Assembly: GCF_023006325.1 (NCBI RefSeq)
Contig: NZ_JAINDF010000001.1
Location: 116,863-180,862 of the forward strand
Source: Kordiimonas marina
GTDB lineage: Bacteria > Pseudomonadota > Alphaproteobacteria > Sphingomonadales > Kordiimonadaceae
Length of the DNA: 64,000 bases
Direction of reading: 5' to 3'
Shown here: positions 8,941 to 17,606 of the stretch, in pieces
Layout of the letters: the number at the start of each line of letters is the position of its first letter
Numbering within the stretch: position 1 is the stretch's first letter
Position numbers and translations under genes: made by a program
The notes under the pieces: generated by a model
What the model was told of the DNA's origin: nothing
The model's database searches: none
What the model saw: only the letters and a program-made list of their open reading frames with translations

Positions 8941-10083
8941 CTACTCGAGTTCCAGAAGCGAGCCTTCGATCCCGCGAATGCCCCGTTTGTCTGCAATATA
9001 GGTGGCGATCAGGATTCGTCCATCCTCAAGTTGGACGGCGGAGGGATAACCCGTATCGCGGCTGGGGCTGTCAGACCGGATGACGATCTCCTCCGCGTTC
9101 TCTATGGCCTGTCCCGGCTCGACAAGCCGTGCCCGCACGCCCATGGGCGCGTGGCGGTAGCCGTAAACAAGCAGCAGACGCCCGTCCGGCAGCACCAGGG
9201 GGTCATACGGGTGGCCTTTTATCGGCACGGTTACAGGCGGGTCGAAACAGGCACCTGCATCATAGGATGTCGCGATGACGAGCCTGTCATCATGGCCATG
9301 GGTCCGGTGAAAAACCGTCATGCCGCCTTCAGGCCAGCGCGCGAGCGCAGGTTCCTGCAAATCTACCCCGGGCATGGCGACAATAGGCCCTGCAGGCTGC
9401 CAGCTTTCCCCGCCATCCAGCGATTTCACCAGCCGGGTGACCTGGTTCTCATGCCCTTCTATCCCGCCCATATAACGCGACAGCAACAGCGTTCCGTCGT
9501 CCAGCTCCACCATGCGGCCCCGGACAGGCCCGGCAAGATGTTCAGCCGGCCATTTGGACGGGCCATGGTCGGGGTCGACGGGCAGGCGTCGGTAATCGCT
9601 CCAGGTTTTACCCTCATCGTCGCTCAGGCGCACATAGGAGCCCCAGTAAACGTAGCGGGCTTCGCCGCCGTCCCAGCGAGAGACAAAGGCCGGGCGGTCA
9701 GTGACCTTCCCGGCAACCGCCCCCGTAACCGGATACCACAGGAAACTATATTGGATCAGACGACCCGAGCGGGTCACGAACAGGTTGCCGTCCTGGTCAG
9801 CCGCTTCCGGATGCATGGGCATGGTGACGGCGTCGCCCAAGGGCTGCAGGTCCGGCCCGAACCGCCGGAGCGCGATATGGGATTTCGGGTGCACATGATC
9901 GACCGAATTAAAATCGGCGTCGGCGGTACCCTTTAAAAGCCAGCGATGGTCCGGCGCCCGGCGGAAGGCCAGGAGAATATCACCCGACGGCAGCGCGGCA
10001 AGCGCGGGAAAGGCGGAGAAATACCGCTCAGACCGGTACATCACCACCGGGTCGCTGATACGCATGGCCATGGCCTTTCCCAT
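8941..10083 (-). CDS. Sialidase-like Asp-box (BNR repeat) protein
   Basis: A 380-residue beta-propeller-type protein with Asp-box motifs SDDEGKTW, SLDGGESW and the looser SYDAGACF, as in exo-alpha-sialidase-like proteins. No signal peptide is visible, so it appears cytosolic, unlike most secreted sialidases. I do not see enough of the sialidase arginine triad to assign an activity. Starts at 10083, 10071 and 10065 are all possible; 10083 lies 6 bp from the stop of the upstream TIGR00266 gene. The tight spacing suggests an operon with that gene and the thioesterase. Confidence 0.75.
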   Translation of the reverse strand: MGKAMAMRISDPVVMYRSERYFSAFPALAALPSGDILLAFRRAPDHRWLLKGTADADFNSVDHVHPKSHIALRRFGPDLQPLGDAVTMPMHPEAADQDGNLFVTRSGRLIQYSFLWYPVTGAVAGKVTDRPAFVSRWDGGEARYVYWGSYVRLSDDEGKTWSDYRRLPVDPDHGPSKWPAEHLAGPVRGRMVELDDGTLLLSRYMGGIEGHENQVTRLVKSLDGGESWQPAGPIVAMPGVDLQEPALARWPEGGMTVFHRTHGHDDRLVIATSYDAGACFDPPVTVPIKGHPYDPLVLPDGRLLLVYGYRHAPMGVRARLVEPGQAIENAEEIVIRSDSPSRDTGYPSAVQLEDGRILIATYIADKRGIRGIEGSLLELE

Positions 10084-10089
10084 CCCGCC

Positions 10090-10938
10090 CTAGAAGCTGT
10101 TGTCGCCGTCCAGCACGCGGCCGATCCCGCCGAGGACCGAGCCTTCACCCCGATGGCCGCCGTGCTGGGGCATTGAGGCATGGATGCGGCCCGCAAGGCG
10201 GCTGAACGGCAGGCTTTGGAGCCATACCTTACCCGGCCCGGTAAGCCGCGCGAAGAACACGCCTTCGCCGCCGAAGATCATCGACTTGATGCCGCCAACT
10301 TTCTCGATATCCATATCGACATCGGCGGTCATCGCCGCCAGGCAGCCCGTGTCTACATGCAGCACTTCACCCGGCTTCAGCTCGCGCTCCACCACCGTAC
10401 CGCCGACATGGACGAACACCCAGCCGTCGCCGTCGAGCCGTTCCATGATGAAGCCTTCACCGCCAAACAGGCCGGTCATGACCTTCTTCTGGAAATGGAT
10501 CCCCACCTGCACACCGCGCGCGGCGGCCAGGAACGCGTCCTTCTGGCAGATGAGCCTGCCGCCCATGTCGCTGAGCTTCAGCGCCAGGATGGTGCCGGGA
10601 TAAGGCGCCGCGAACGCGACCCGCGCCTTGCCGTGGCCTTCGTGGGTGAAAACGGTGGTGAACAGGCTTTCGCCGGTCAGAAGCCTTTTGCCCGCGCCCA
10701 GAAGCTTGCCCATGAAGCCGCCTTCCTGGCCGGAGCCGTCCCCGAACACGGCGTTCATGGTGATGACCGAGTCCTTGAACATCATGGCGCCGGCTTCGGA
10801 GATGGCGGATTCGCCGGGGTCAAGCTCGACCTCGACAAACTGCATCTCATGGCCCTTGATTTCATAATCGACATCATCGGCCACGCCTTCACGGCGGGCA
10901 TGGCGGCTGATCGGCACGTTCGGAACATGGGCAGGCAT
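10090..10938 (-). CDS. TIGR00266/AIM24-family protein
   Basis: The 282-residue protein belongs to the AIM24/TIGR00266 family, a double-stranded beta-helix fold of poorly known function. Visible features are YEIKGHEMQFVEVELDPGES near the N-terminus (a typical opening), SEAGAMMF, GGEGFIMERLDGDGWVFVH and VDTGCLAAMTADV. The ATG at 10938 has a clear GGAG 6 bases upstream, so I prefer it to the longer open frame. It heads the minus-strand group with the Asp-box protein and thioesterase and diverges from sppA. The C-terminal tail is glycine- and histidine-rich. Confidence 0.85.
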   Translation of the reverse strand: MPAHVPNVPISRHARREGVADDVDYEIKGHEMQFVEVELDPGESAISEAGAMMFKDSVITMNAVFGDGSGQEGGFMGKLLGAGKRLLTGESLFTTVFTHEGHGKARVAFAAPYPGTILALKLSDMGGRLICQKDAFLAAARGVQVGIHFQKKVMTGLFGGEGFIMERLDGDGWVFVHVGGTVVERELKPGEVLHVDTGCLAAMTADVDMDIEKVGGIKSMIFGGEGVFFARLTGPGKVWLQSLPFSRLAGRIHASMPQHGGHRGEGSVLGGIGRVLDGDNSF

Positions 10939-11123
10939 AGGTTTCTCCTTCGCTGACAGCGGCGCCACAGCGGACCCGCGCGTATTATTTTAAGGTGTCA
11001 TCCCATTAAGGCCACAAACAGCTTCAACTATTCGGGATATCCCCTTGACGATGGCCCCCTGCCATCGCACTTTCTTACCGGAATACTATGTAAGATATTC
11101 TTTTTGCGATTTGGAGTGCTTGT

Positions 11124-12968
11124 ATGGCCGGAATTTGGAAAATCCTGAAATCGATCGTCAAATTCATCCAGGGACTGGGAACCATTACCATCGGTTTCCT
11201 GGTGATCCTGGTGATTGCCGTCGCACTCATGGGCCGCAAGGCCGAACCCAAGCCCAGCGTGCCGGATGGCGCCGTCCTCGTCCTGTGGCCCAATGGCGCC
11301 ATTGTCGAGCAGGCGCAATATCCCGACCCGCTGGAAAGCCTGTTTTCCAAATACCGGTCCACGCCGCCGCAGACCAGCGTCCATGATATCCTCCGCGCGC
11401 TCAAGCGCGCCAAGGATGACAAGCATATCCGTGCGCTGGCGCTGATTACCGACAGCATGTCGGGTGCTGCCCAGGCGCACCTCCATGAAATCGCCGCGGC
11501 GATCCGGGACTTCAAGACAAGCGGCAAGAAGGTCTATGCCCTTTCCACCGCCTACAGCCAGGGCGGCTATCTTCTCGCGGCCCAGGCCGACAAGGTCTAT
11601 ATGAACCCGGCCGGCAGCGTCCTCCTGACCGGTTTCGGCTCCTACCCGCTGTATTTCAAAAGCTTCCTCGACAAGATCGAAGCCAACGTCCACATCTTCC
11701 GCGTCGGCACTTATAAGTCGGCGGTTGAGCCCTTCATGCGGGATGACATGTCTCCCGCCGCGAAGGAAGCCAACACCGCCTTCCTCGGTGCCCTGTGGTC
11801 CCAGTATCAGGCGTCCATCGTGAAAGCCCGCGGGCTTGAGCCTGACGCGCTCGACAAGGACGTCGCCAACATGCCGTCCAAAATGCGGGAGGCCGAAGGC
11901 AATTTCGCTGAGCTCGCAGTCCAGAACAAACTTGTGGACCAGCTAGCGCCACGGGCAACCTGGCGCAAGGCCCTGATGGCCGAATATGGCGCGGACAAGA
12001 GCGGCCTTTCCTTCAAGCAGATCCGGGTCGAACAATATCTCGCCGCCACCGACAAGCCGAAGAAAGCCGGGCATGACATTGCCGTCATCACCGCGCAGGG
12101 CGAAATTGTCGGCGGGTCGGGGCCGATCTCGGTCACGGCAGCGGAAACCGTCGTCGGCTATATCCGCAACGCACGCCATAACCCGAAAACGGCTGCCATT
12201 GTACTGCGCGTCGACAGCCCCGGTGGCTCGGTTGTCGCGTCCGAACTGATCCGCCAGGAACTGGCTGCAGCTCAGGCGCAGGGCATTCCCGTCATCGCCT
12301 CGATGGGGCCTGTTGCCGCGTCGGGCGGCTACTGGATCTGTTCGACCGCGGACCAGATTTGGGCGGAACCCAGCACCATCACCGGCTCGATCGGCATCTT
12401 CGGCATGATCCCGACCTTCGAGAAAACGCTCGACAAGATCGGCGTCCATTCGGACGGCGTCGGTACCAGCCCGCTGGCCGACGGCTACAACATCACCCGC
12501 GCGATGAACGATGAGACCAAGGACATCATCCAGCAGTCGATCGAATCCGGCTACCGGGAGTTCCTCACCCACGTCGCCAAGGGCCGCAAGATGAGCCTGA
12601 AGGATGTGGACAAGATCGCCCAGGGCCGGGTCTGGATCGGCACCAAAGCGGCGGAACTTGGCCTCGTCGACCATCTGGGTGGTTTCGATAAAGCCGTTGA
12701 AGCTGCCGCTGAGGCCGCCAAGGTCGGCAAGGACTACCGTGTGGTCTTCTACCGCGACAAGCCGAATACGCTGAAGCAGATGGTGGCCCAATTGTTCGGC
12801 TCCACCATCGAAACCGATGCGCCGCGCACCTATGGCTACAGCACGTCCACAAGCCTGTCGCCGGTGCTGAACGCTGCCATGAAGCTTAAGAAGGAAGCCC
12901 GGATGCTGGCGAACTTCAACGACCCCTTGGGCGAATACGCCCTGTGCCTCACCTGTGAGGTCAGATAG
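11124..12968 (+). CDS. sppA: Signal peptide peptidase SppA, 67K type
   Basis: SppA is an inner-membrane serine protease that degrades cleaved signal peptides. The 614-residue protein has one N-terminal membrane segment (about 22-36) and two tandem S49 domains, the long bacterial form. The catalytic lysine is Lys198 in [10 protein letters not shown] and the catalytic serine is Ser400 in [10 protein letters not shown], matching the Ser-Lys dyad split across the two halves. GGAG precedes the ATG by 7 bases. The stop codon is 2 bp from the msrB start, so the two are probably coupled. Confidence 0.95.
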   Translation: MAGIWKILKSIVKFIQGLGTITIGFLVILVIAVALMGRKAEPKPSVPDGAVLVLWPNGAIVEQAQYPDPLESLFSKYRSTPPQTSVHDILRALKRAKDDKHIRALALITDSMSGAAQAHLHEIAAAIRDFKTSGKKVYALSTAYSQGGYLLAAQADKVYMNPAGSVLLTGFGSYPLYFKSFLDKIEANVHIFRVGTYKSAVEPFMRDDMSPAAKEANTAFLGALWSQYQASIVKARGLEPDALDKDVANMPSKMREAEGNFAELAVQNKLVDQLAPRATWRKALMAEYGADKSGLSFKQIRVEQYLAATDKPKKAGHDIAVITAQGEIVGGSGPISVTAAETVVGYIRNARHNPKTAAIVLRVDSPGGSVVASELIRQELAAAQAQGIPVIASMGPVAASGGYWICSTADQIWAEPSTITGSIGIFGMIPTFEKTLDKIGVHSDGVGTSPLADGYNITRAMNDETKDIIQQSIESGYREFLTHVAKGRKMSLKDVDKIAQGRVWIGTKAAELGLVDHLGGFDKAVEAAAEAAKVGKDYRVVFYRDKPNTLKQMVAQLFGSTIETDAPRTYGYSTSTSLSPVLNAAMKLKKEARMLANFNDPLGEYALCLTCEVR

Positions 12969-12970
12969 CC

Positions 12971-13387
12971 ATGCCTGAAGGCAGCAAAACGGGTGATGGC
13001 AAAAAGAGCGACGAAGACTGGCGCCGCGCGCTGTCGCCCGAACAATATGCCGTGTGCCGCTGCGGCGGCACAGAGGCCCCCTTCAGCGGGGAATATTGGA
13101 ACACCAAGACCAAGGGCACCTACCACTGCGCCGCCTGCGGGGTGCCTCTTTTCTCCAGCGACACAAAGTATGACAGCGGCTCCGGCTGGCCCAGCTTCTG
13201 GGCGCCCTTCAGCGAGGACGCGGTCGCCGAGAAGCGGGACACCAGCCACGGCATGATCCGTACCGAAATCCTGTGCGCGAAATGCGAAAGCCACCTCGGC
13301 CACGTGTTCCCGGACGGCCCGCCGCCCACGGGACTGCGCTACTGCACCAACTCCGCTTCCTTGAAGCTCGTTCCTTCTGGCGACTGA
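12971..13387 (+). CDS. msrB: Peptide-methionine (R)-S-oxide reductase
   Basis: MsrB reduces methionine-R-sulfoxide in proteins. The 138-residue protein has the structural zinc cysteines (Cys53, Cys56, Cys102, Cys105), the GSGWPSFW substrate block (about 70-77) and the catalytic Cys125 in [10 protein letters not shown]. Cys31 near GGTEAPFSG may be the resolving cysteine. It has no signal peptide, so it is cytosolic. It lies 2 bp after sppA, whose last codons hold the GAGG ribosome binding site. The pairing suggests a shared role in protein quality control. Confidence 0.95.
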   Translation: MPEGSKTGDGKKSDEDWRRALSPEQYAVCRCGGTEAPFSGEYWNTKTKGTYHCAACGVPLFSSDTKYDSGSGWPSFWAPFSEDAVAEKRDTSHGMIRTEILCAKCESHLGHVFPDGPPPTGLRYCTNSASLKLVPSGD

Positions 13388-13400
13388 CCGCTTCAAACAC

Positions 13401-13419
13401 TGTTGCGTATTTCGCAACA
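13401..13419. promoter_or_regulatory. Inverted repeat upstream of azoR, candidate operator
   Basis: Seven-base arms TGTTGCG and CGCAACA flank five bases, giving a 19-bp dyad 87 bp before the azoR start and 14 bp after the msrB stop. Its core fits the T-N11-A pattern typical of LysR-family sites. No regulator gene is adjacent. It could also act as a weak msrB terminator, but there is no T run. Confidence 0.5.
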
Positions 13420-13505
13420 CAAAGTGTCAATTTACCGGCCTATCAGATCACAACTGGCAACCATACATTCTCCCTAACCGAACCCCACACGACAGGGAGA
13501 ATGAC

Positions 13506-14135
13506 ATGGCCACCCAAGCTAAAACCCTTCTGCGTCTTGATGCCAGTGTCCGCACAGACGGCTCCGTCACCCGCGGCCTGACCGAGAAATTCGTGCATGA
13601 CCTCACATCCAAAGGCGACAGCCTGAATGTCACCACCCGTGACCTGGCAAACGGCCTGCCGCTCATCGATGAAGCCTGGACAGCCGCCAACTTCACCGCG
13701 CCCGAAGACCGCACCGACGACCAGAAAGAGGCGCTCGCGCTGTCCGACAGCCTGATCGAGGAACTCAAGGCCGCCGACATCCTGGTCATTGGCCTGCCGG
13801 TCTATAATTTCGGGGTGCCTGCCGCCCTCAAGGCCTGGGTGGACCTGATCTCCCGTGCCCGGGTTACTTTCCGCTACACGGAGGATGGGCCCGAAGGCCT
13901 CCTGAAGGGCAAGAAAGCCTATGTCCTGACGGCATCCGGCGGCACGCCGGTCGGCAGCGGCTATGACTTCGCCACCACCTACCTCCGGCATATTCTCGGT
14001 TTTGTCGGCATCGACGATGTCACGATCATCGCCGCCGACCAGATGGCGATGAACGCCGATGCCGCGCTTGAAGCCGCCCACAACCGGATTGAAGACGAAG
14101 TGGCCGCGCTCCAAGGCCTGCGCACCGCGGCATAA
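13506..14135 (+). CDS. azoR: FMN-dependent NADH-azoreductase / quinone reductase
   Basis: A 209-residue flavodoxin-like protein of the AzoR family, which reduces quinones and azo compounds with NADH and FMN. It opens with LLRLDASVRTDGSVTR, the FMN phosphate-binding loop. The family block GLPVYNFGVPAALKAWVDL follows at about 97-115, then RVTFRYTEDGPEGLLKGKKAYVL and a GG turn. AGGGAGA lies 5 bases before the ATG. It follows an inverted repeat that could bind a redox- or quinone-sensing regulator, and is followed by a strong hairpin. Confidence 0.92.
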   Translation: MATQAKTLLRLDASVRTDGSVTRGLTEKFVHDLTSKGDSLNVTTRDLANGLPLIDEAWTAANFTAPEDRTDDQKEALALSDSLIEELKAADILVIGLPVYNFGVPAALKAWVDLISRARVTFRYTEDGPEGLLKGKKAYVLTASGGTPVGSGYDFATTYLRHILGFVGIDDVTIIAADQMAMNADAALEAAHNRIEDEVAALQGLRTAA

Positions 14136-14147
14136 GAAAACAGATCA

Positions 14148-14175
14148 GGCCGGCTCCCCGTGGGGGGCCGGCCGG
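14148..14175 (+). terminator. Terminator after azoR
   Basis: GGCCGGCTCCCC pairs with GGGGGGCCGGCC around a short loop, followed by CTTTAAAG. It lies 12 bp past azoR and just before the 3' end of the convergent DUF3667 gene. Confidence 0.7.
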
Positions 14176-14178
14176 CCT

Positions 14179-15537
14179 TTAAAGCTCCTTGAGCCCCTGG
14201 AAGATCACGAACGCCAGCCCGCCGACCATGAAGGTCATATAGGTCACCCAGATAAAGCCGGCCTTCAGGAACGCCCGGATCCAGCCCTGGTCCTCCCCGA
14301 TCTTGAGCGCGATGATCAGATAGACCGAGGCCGAGATCCAGAAAACCCACGCCCCCATCGCACCGCCATAGTAAGGCACGATCACGATAAGCGCGGTCAA
14401 CAGCAGGAACAGGAAGGTGTGGAAATGGAGCGCAAACACCAGCTGGTTCATATAGTAGCGCTTCTTGCCCCAGTGGAAGACCCGCAGGATCAGGGCGAAC
14501 AGCGGGATCAGCACAAACAGCACGCGCGGCAGCCATTTGTTGAACAGGTCATTGAAGGTCTGCGGGTTCTTGAGCGCCCGCGCCATCCCGCGCACCAGCT
14601 CTTTTGACGTCTCGTTATTTTCGGAATTGGCGAGGATACTGTCGATATCCTCCTGCCTGAGGCCGACGTGTTCGATGCCATTGTCCCGCACGAACATATT
14701 CACCTTCACATTGTAAGGCAGGTCGAACAGGCCCAGGTTGATGCCGCTATCCTTGGTGCCGACGATGATATTCGGCTTGGCCTTCTTGTTCCCCGGCGTG
14801 GGCACCTCCCCCGGTGCGGGCTGGGCGGTGCTCCTGTCGATCATCTTATCGATCGCCGCCCTGGTGCTGTCAGACAGCGGGATATTCTTATCCGCCAGCG
14901 CCTTCTTGACCTCGGCTTTTGCCTGCTCGGCCTTGCGGGCGGCATCGGTTTGCTCGGCGGTCGGCTGCGGTGCCTCCGGCTGTGGGGCGACGGGTGCGGC
15001 CTGCTTTTCAGCTGCCTTGTCCACGGCCGCCTGAGGCTCGCCACTGGTTGGGGAAGCGGCCTCAGATGTCTTGCTGACCGCAGGCGGTGCCGGTGTCGCG
15101 AGCGGCGAGACATTGACATCCAGGATCAGCACATTGGCGACCGTCAGGATCAGGAAAAACCCCAGCGAGGCGATCAGATAGAAGCGGAGCGGTGGCGAAT
15201 AGCGCGCCCGGTGGCCGTGCATATAGGAGCGGGTCAACCCGCCCGGCACGAACAGCAGCATGATGAGCGACCGCAGCATTTTGCTGTCCGCCTGCAACAG
15301 ATTGTCGACGATTTCCTGAACGAAGGTCCAGATCGGCCGTTTGAGGTCATCATCCTTCTGGCCGCAGATATGGCAGAAAGGCCCGTGAAGCTGGACGTTG
15401 CAGTTGCTGCAGCGGTGCCCCTTCTCGCGGATCGGCCGTTCGACCGCACGGTAATCACCCTGCGCGCGCCGTTCCCGCCGGAACCGCCTGCGCCTGAGAT
15501 TGACCGTCCATTTTCTGAGAAGCGCCTTCATGCCCAC
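14179..15537 (-). CDS. DUF3667-type membrane protein with zinc ribbon
   Basis: The 452-residue protein has an N-terminal basic stretch, then a CSNC...CHICGQ zinc-ribbon-like motif (Cys43, Cys46, Cys55, Cys58), the hallmark of DUF3667. After this come a conserved helix region (FVQEIVDNLLQADSKMLRSL), a first membrane segment near 125-147, and a low-complexity Ala/Pro/Glu-rich stretch (about 150-215). The C-terminus carries four or five membrane segments. The zinc ribbon would face the cytosol. Function unknown. Start may be GTG at 15537 (GAGG 5 bases upstream) or ATG at 15531. Confidence 0.75.
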   Translation of the reverse strand: MGMKALLRKWTVNLRRRRFRRERRAQGDYRAVERPIREKGHRCSNCNVQLHGPFCHICGQKDDDLKRPIWTFVQEIVDNLLQADSKMLRSLIMLLFVPGGLTRSYMHGHRARYSPPLRFYLIASLGFFLILTVANVLILDVNVSPLATPAPPAVSKTSEAASPTSGEPQAAVDKAAEKQAAPVAPQPEAPQPTAEQTDAARKAEQAKAEVKKALADKNIPLSDSTRAAIDKMIDRSTAQPAPGEVPTPGNKKAKPNIIVGTKDSGINLGLFDLPYNVKVNMFVRDNGIEHVGLRQEDIDSILANSENNETSKELVRGMARALKNPQTFNDLFNKWLPRVLFVLIPLFALILRVFHWGKKRYYMNQLVFALHFHTFLFLLLTALIVIVPYYGGAMGAWVFWISASVYLIIALKIGEDQGWIRAFLKAGFIWVTYMTFMVGGLAFVIFQGLKEL

Positions 15538-15608
15538 ACCCCAGCCTCATCTAACCCCCTTATACCGAAGGCGGATTCTGAAGGCTAGACCTTATAGGCG
15601 AATAAGGC

Positions 15609-16268
15609 TCAACGCATGGCTGATGTCAGCACGGCGTCGCCTACGAACGGGTTGCTCTGACGCTCGGCGCCGAAGGTGGACAGTGGCCCATGTCCAGGCA
15701 CGAAGGTCACGTCCGGACCAAGAGGCCACAGCTTGCCGGTGATGGATTTGACCAGTGTCGGCATGTCGCCGCGCGGGAAATCTGTCCGGCCGATCGAGCC
15801 CTTGAAGATCACGTCGCCGACAAAGGCAACCTTGTGGTTGCCTTCATAGAAAACCACATGACCCGGCGTGTGGCCGGGTGTGTGCAGCACCTGAAGCGTG
15901 ACATTGCCGACCGTGACCTCATCGCCGTCGTCCAGCCACTGGTCCGGCGTACAGTTCCGGAGGCCCGCCATACCATAGCGCGCGGCATTGTCCTCGATCT
16001 GGTCAAGCCAGAATTTATCGTCCTTGTGCGGCCCGATGATTGGCAGCCCCAGCTTTTCCTTGATGTCAGCGGCACCGCCCGCATGGTCCAGGTGCCCATG
16101 GGTCAGCAGGATCTTGGTCAGCTTGACGCCGAGCTTGTCGACGACTTCCAGCAGGCGGTCCACATCCCCGCCCGGGTCGACAAGCGCGCCTTCCATGGTC
16201 TCATCGCACCAGATGATGCTGCAATTCTGGGAAAAAGCCGTTACCGGCACGATCTGGGCCTTGAGCAT
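15609..16268 (-). CDS. MBL-fold metallohydrolase, glyoxalase II-like (YcbL type)
   Basis: A 219-residue metallo-beta-lactamase-fold hydrolase with THGHLDHAGG (about 56-65), HTPGHTPGHV, VGDVIFKGSIGRTD and VPGHGPLSTFGAE, i.e. the full set of metal ligands. The short form without a C-terminal helical domain and the GSIGRTD block match YcbL-type glyoxalase II-like enzymes, which hydrolyse thioesters such as S-lactoylglutathione. The true substrate is not known. It lies between the DUF3667 gene and an empty intergenic stretch. Confidence 0.88.
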   Translation of the reverse strand: MLKAQIVPVTAFSQNCSIIWCDETMEGALVDPGGDVDRLLEVVDKLGVKLTKILLTHGHLDHAGGAADIKEKLGLPIIGPHKDDKFWLDQIEDNAARYGMAGLRNCTPDQWLDDGDEVTVGNVTLQVLHTPGHTPGHVVFYEGNHKVAFVGDVIFKGSIGRTDFPRGDMPTLVKSITGKLWPLGPDVTFVPGHGPLSTFGAERQSNPFVGDAVLTSAMR

Positions 16269-16483
16269 TCCGCCTATCCTTACCTCAGCCGGGTCACCGG
16301 CAAACCTTGGACGCGCACCCTAGCGGCGGCAGAGCCATCAGGCAAGTCACGCCTCTCGGCCACGGCTGCCTTTGTGGCGCCCTAATCACAGCTATTAACT
16401 ATATTGACCGCAATGAAATTAAAGGCTTGCCGCCTACACCTGCGCCGTGGCACGAGGGAAGTGGTCAATAGAAAGGCTTTGAA

Positions 16484-16624
16484 ATGGCTAAAATGCTCGC
16501 GCTTGCCGTCGTCCTGATCACGGTATCCGGCTGTGCTGTCGTCACCGTGCCGGTGAAGGTTGCCACCAAAGCCGCCAAGACCACGGTTGGCGTTGTCGCC
16601 ACCGCCGTCGACGTCGCCACCTGA
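16484..16624 (+). CDS. Very small lipoprotein (46 aa)
   Basis: An ATG at 16484 opens a 46-codon frame. The product begins MAKMLALAVVLITVSGCAVV, a signal peptide with a perfect lipobox (VSGC, Cys17). The mature part is only 30 residues, rich in Val, Ala, Lys and Thr, without charge clusters. It resembles small alphaproteobacterial lipoproteins with a VVTVPVKVA...AAKTTVG pattern (a family such as NF038104, from memory). The gene starts 215 bp upstream of any other feature and 268 bp before kynA on the same strand. Role unknown; probably envelope-associated. Confidence 0.75.
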   Translation: MAKMLALAVVLITVSGCAVVTVPVKVATKAAKTTVGVVATAVDVAT

Positions 16625-16663
16625 CCCCTTGCCCGCACGCAGACCTCGCGCAAATTGATCATT

Positions 16664-16721
16664 TGATATAGCCTCCCAAAAGCGTTATCCTGCAGTTAGT
16701 TTAGGACTAAAATAATAGTCC
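16664..16721 (+). promoter_or_regulatory. Candidate kynA promoter with operator palindrome
   Basis: TTGATA (16664-16669) and TATCCT (16686-16691) are 16 bp apart and could be the -35 and -10 of the kyn operon. Just downstream is a perfect 18-bp dyad GGACTA-AAATAA-TAGTCC (16704-16721), placed where a repressor would block early elongation. The core resembles Rrf2/IscR-type sites but has a longer spacer. No kynR-like regulator is visible. Confidence 0.5.
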
Positions 16722-16751
16722 GGATTTCAAAAAGCCGGAGGGACAGGCCCC

Positions 16752-17606
16752 ATGACCAGCAACCAATCGCCCAAAACGTCGGTCGATCTGACGAGTGAAG
16801 ACAAGGACATCCACTGGCAACAGGATATGAGCTACGGCTCCTACCTGCAGCTTGATGCCCTCCTGAAGTGCCAGAAGCCGCTGTCCGGCAAGCATGATGA
16901 GATGCTGTTTATCATTATCCACCAGGCGTCCGAGCTGTGGATGAAACTCTGCATCCATGAACTGGGCGCGGCGATGCAGCACCTCAAGGATGACGACCTC
17001 GGCCCCGTGTTCAAGATGCTGTCGCGCGTCGCCCGGGTGCAGGCCAACATGCAGCAGTCGTGGGAAATCCTTTCCACCCTCACCCCGGCTGACTATGCCG
17101 CCTTCCGGGACGACCTGGGCCAAAGCTCCGGCTTCCAGAGCTTCCAGTACCGCGAGATCGAATACCGCCTCGGCAACAAGAACGCCAAAATGGCCGAAGC
17201 CCACAAGGCGGTGCCTGAGCGCTATGGTCACCTGCAGGATGTGCTCGACCAGCCGAGCTTTTACGACCTGTGCCTGCAGCTGCTGGCACGCCGTGGGTTC
17301 GACATCCCGGCTGACAAGCTTGAGCGCAAATGGCGCGAACCATACGTCGCCAGCAAGGAAGTGGAAGATGCCTGGCTTGCCATCTACAAGGACACCCAGA
17401 AATACTGGGACCTGTATGAGCTTGCCGAAAAACTGGTCGACCTTGAGCATCATTTCCACCAATGGCGCTTTGCCCATATGAAAACGGTTGAGCGCATCAT
17501 CGGCTACAAGCGCGGCACCGGTGGCACCGCGGGGGTTTCCTACCTCGTCAAAGCGCTCGACCTGCGCTTCTTCCCCGAGCTTTGGACTGCAAGGACACGG
17601 ATGTGA
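16752..17606 (+). CDS. kynA: Tryptophan 2,3-dioxygenase
   Basis: KynA is a cytosolic heme enzyme that opens the indole ring of tryptophan to N-formylkynurenine, the first step of the kynurenine pathway. The 284-residue protein has the family blocks IIHQASELWMK (His57, the distal active-site histidine), GFQSFQYREIEYRLG (about 127-141) and WRFAHMKTVERIIGYKRGTGGT with the likely axial heme ligand His242. GGAGGG lies 9 bases before the ATG. The stop codon overlaps the GTG start of kynB by three bases (GTGA), so the operon is translationally coupled. Confidence 0.97.
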   Translation: MTSNQSPKTSVDLTSEDKDIHWQQDMSYGSYLQLDALLKCQKPLSGKHDEMLFIIIHQASELWMKLCIHELGAAMQHLKDDDLGPVFKMLSRVARVQANMQQSWEILSTLTPADYAAFRDDLGQSSGFQSFQYREIEYRLGNKNAKMAEAHKAVPERYGHLQDVLDQPSFYDLCLQLLARRGFDIPADKLERKWREPYVASKEVEDAWLAIYKDTQKYWDLYELAEKLVDLEHHFHQWRFAHMKTVERIIGYKRGTGGTAGVSYLVKALDLRFFPELWTARTRM

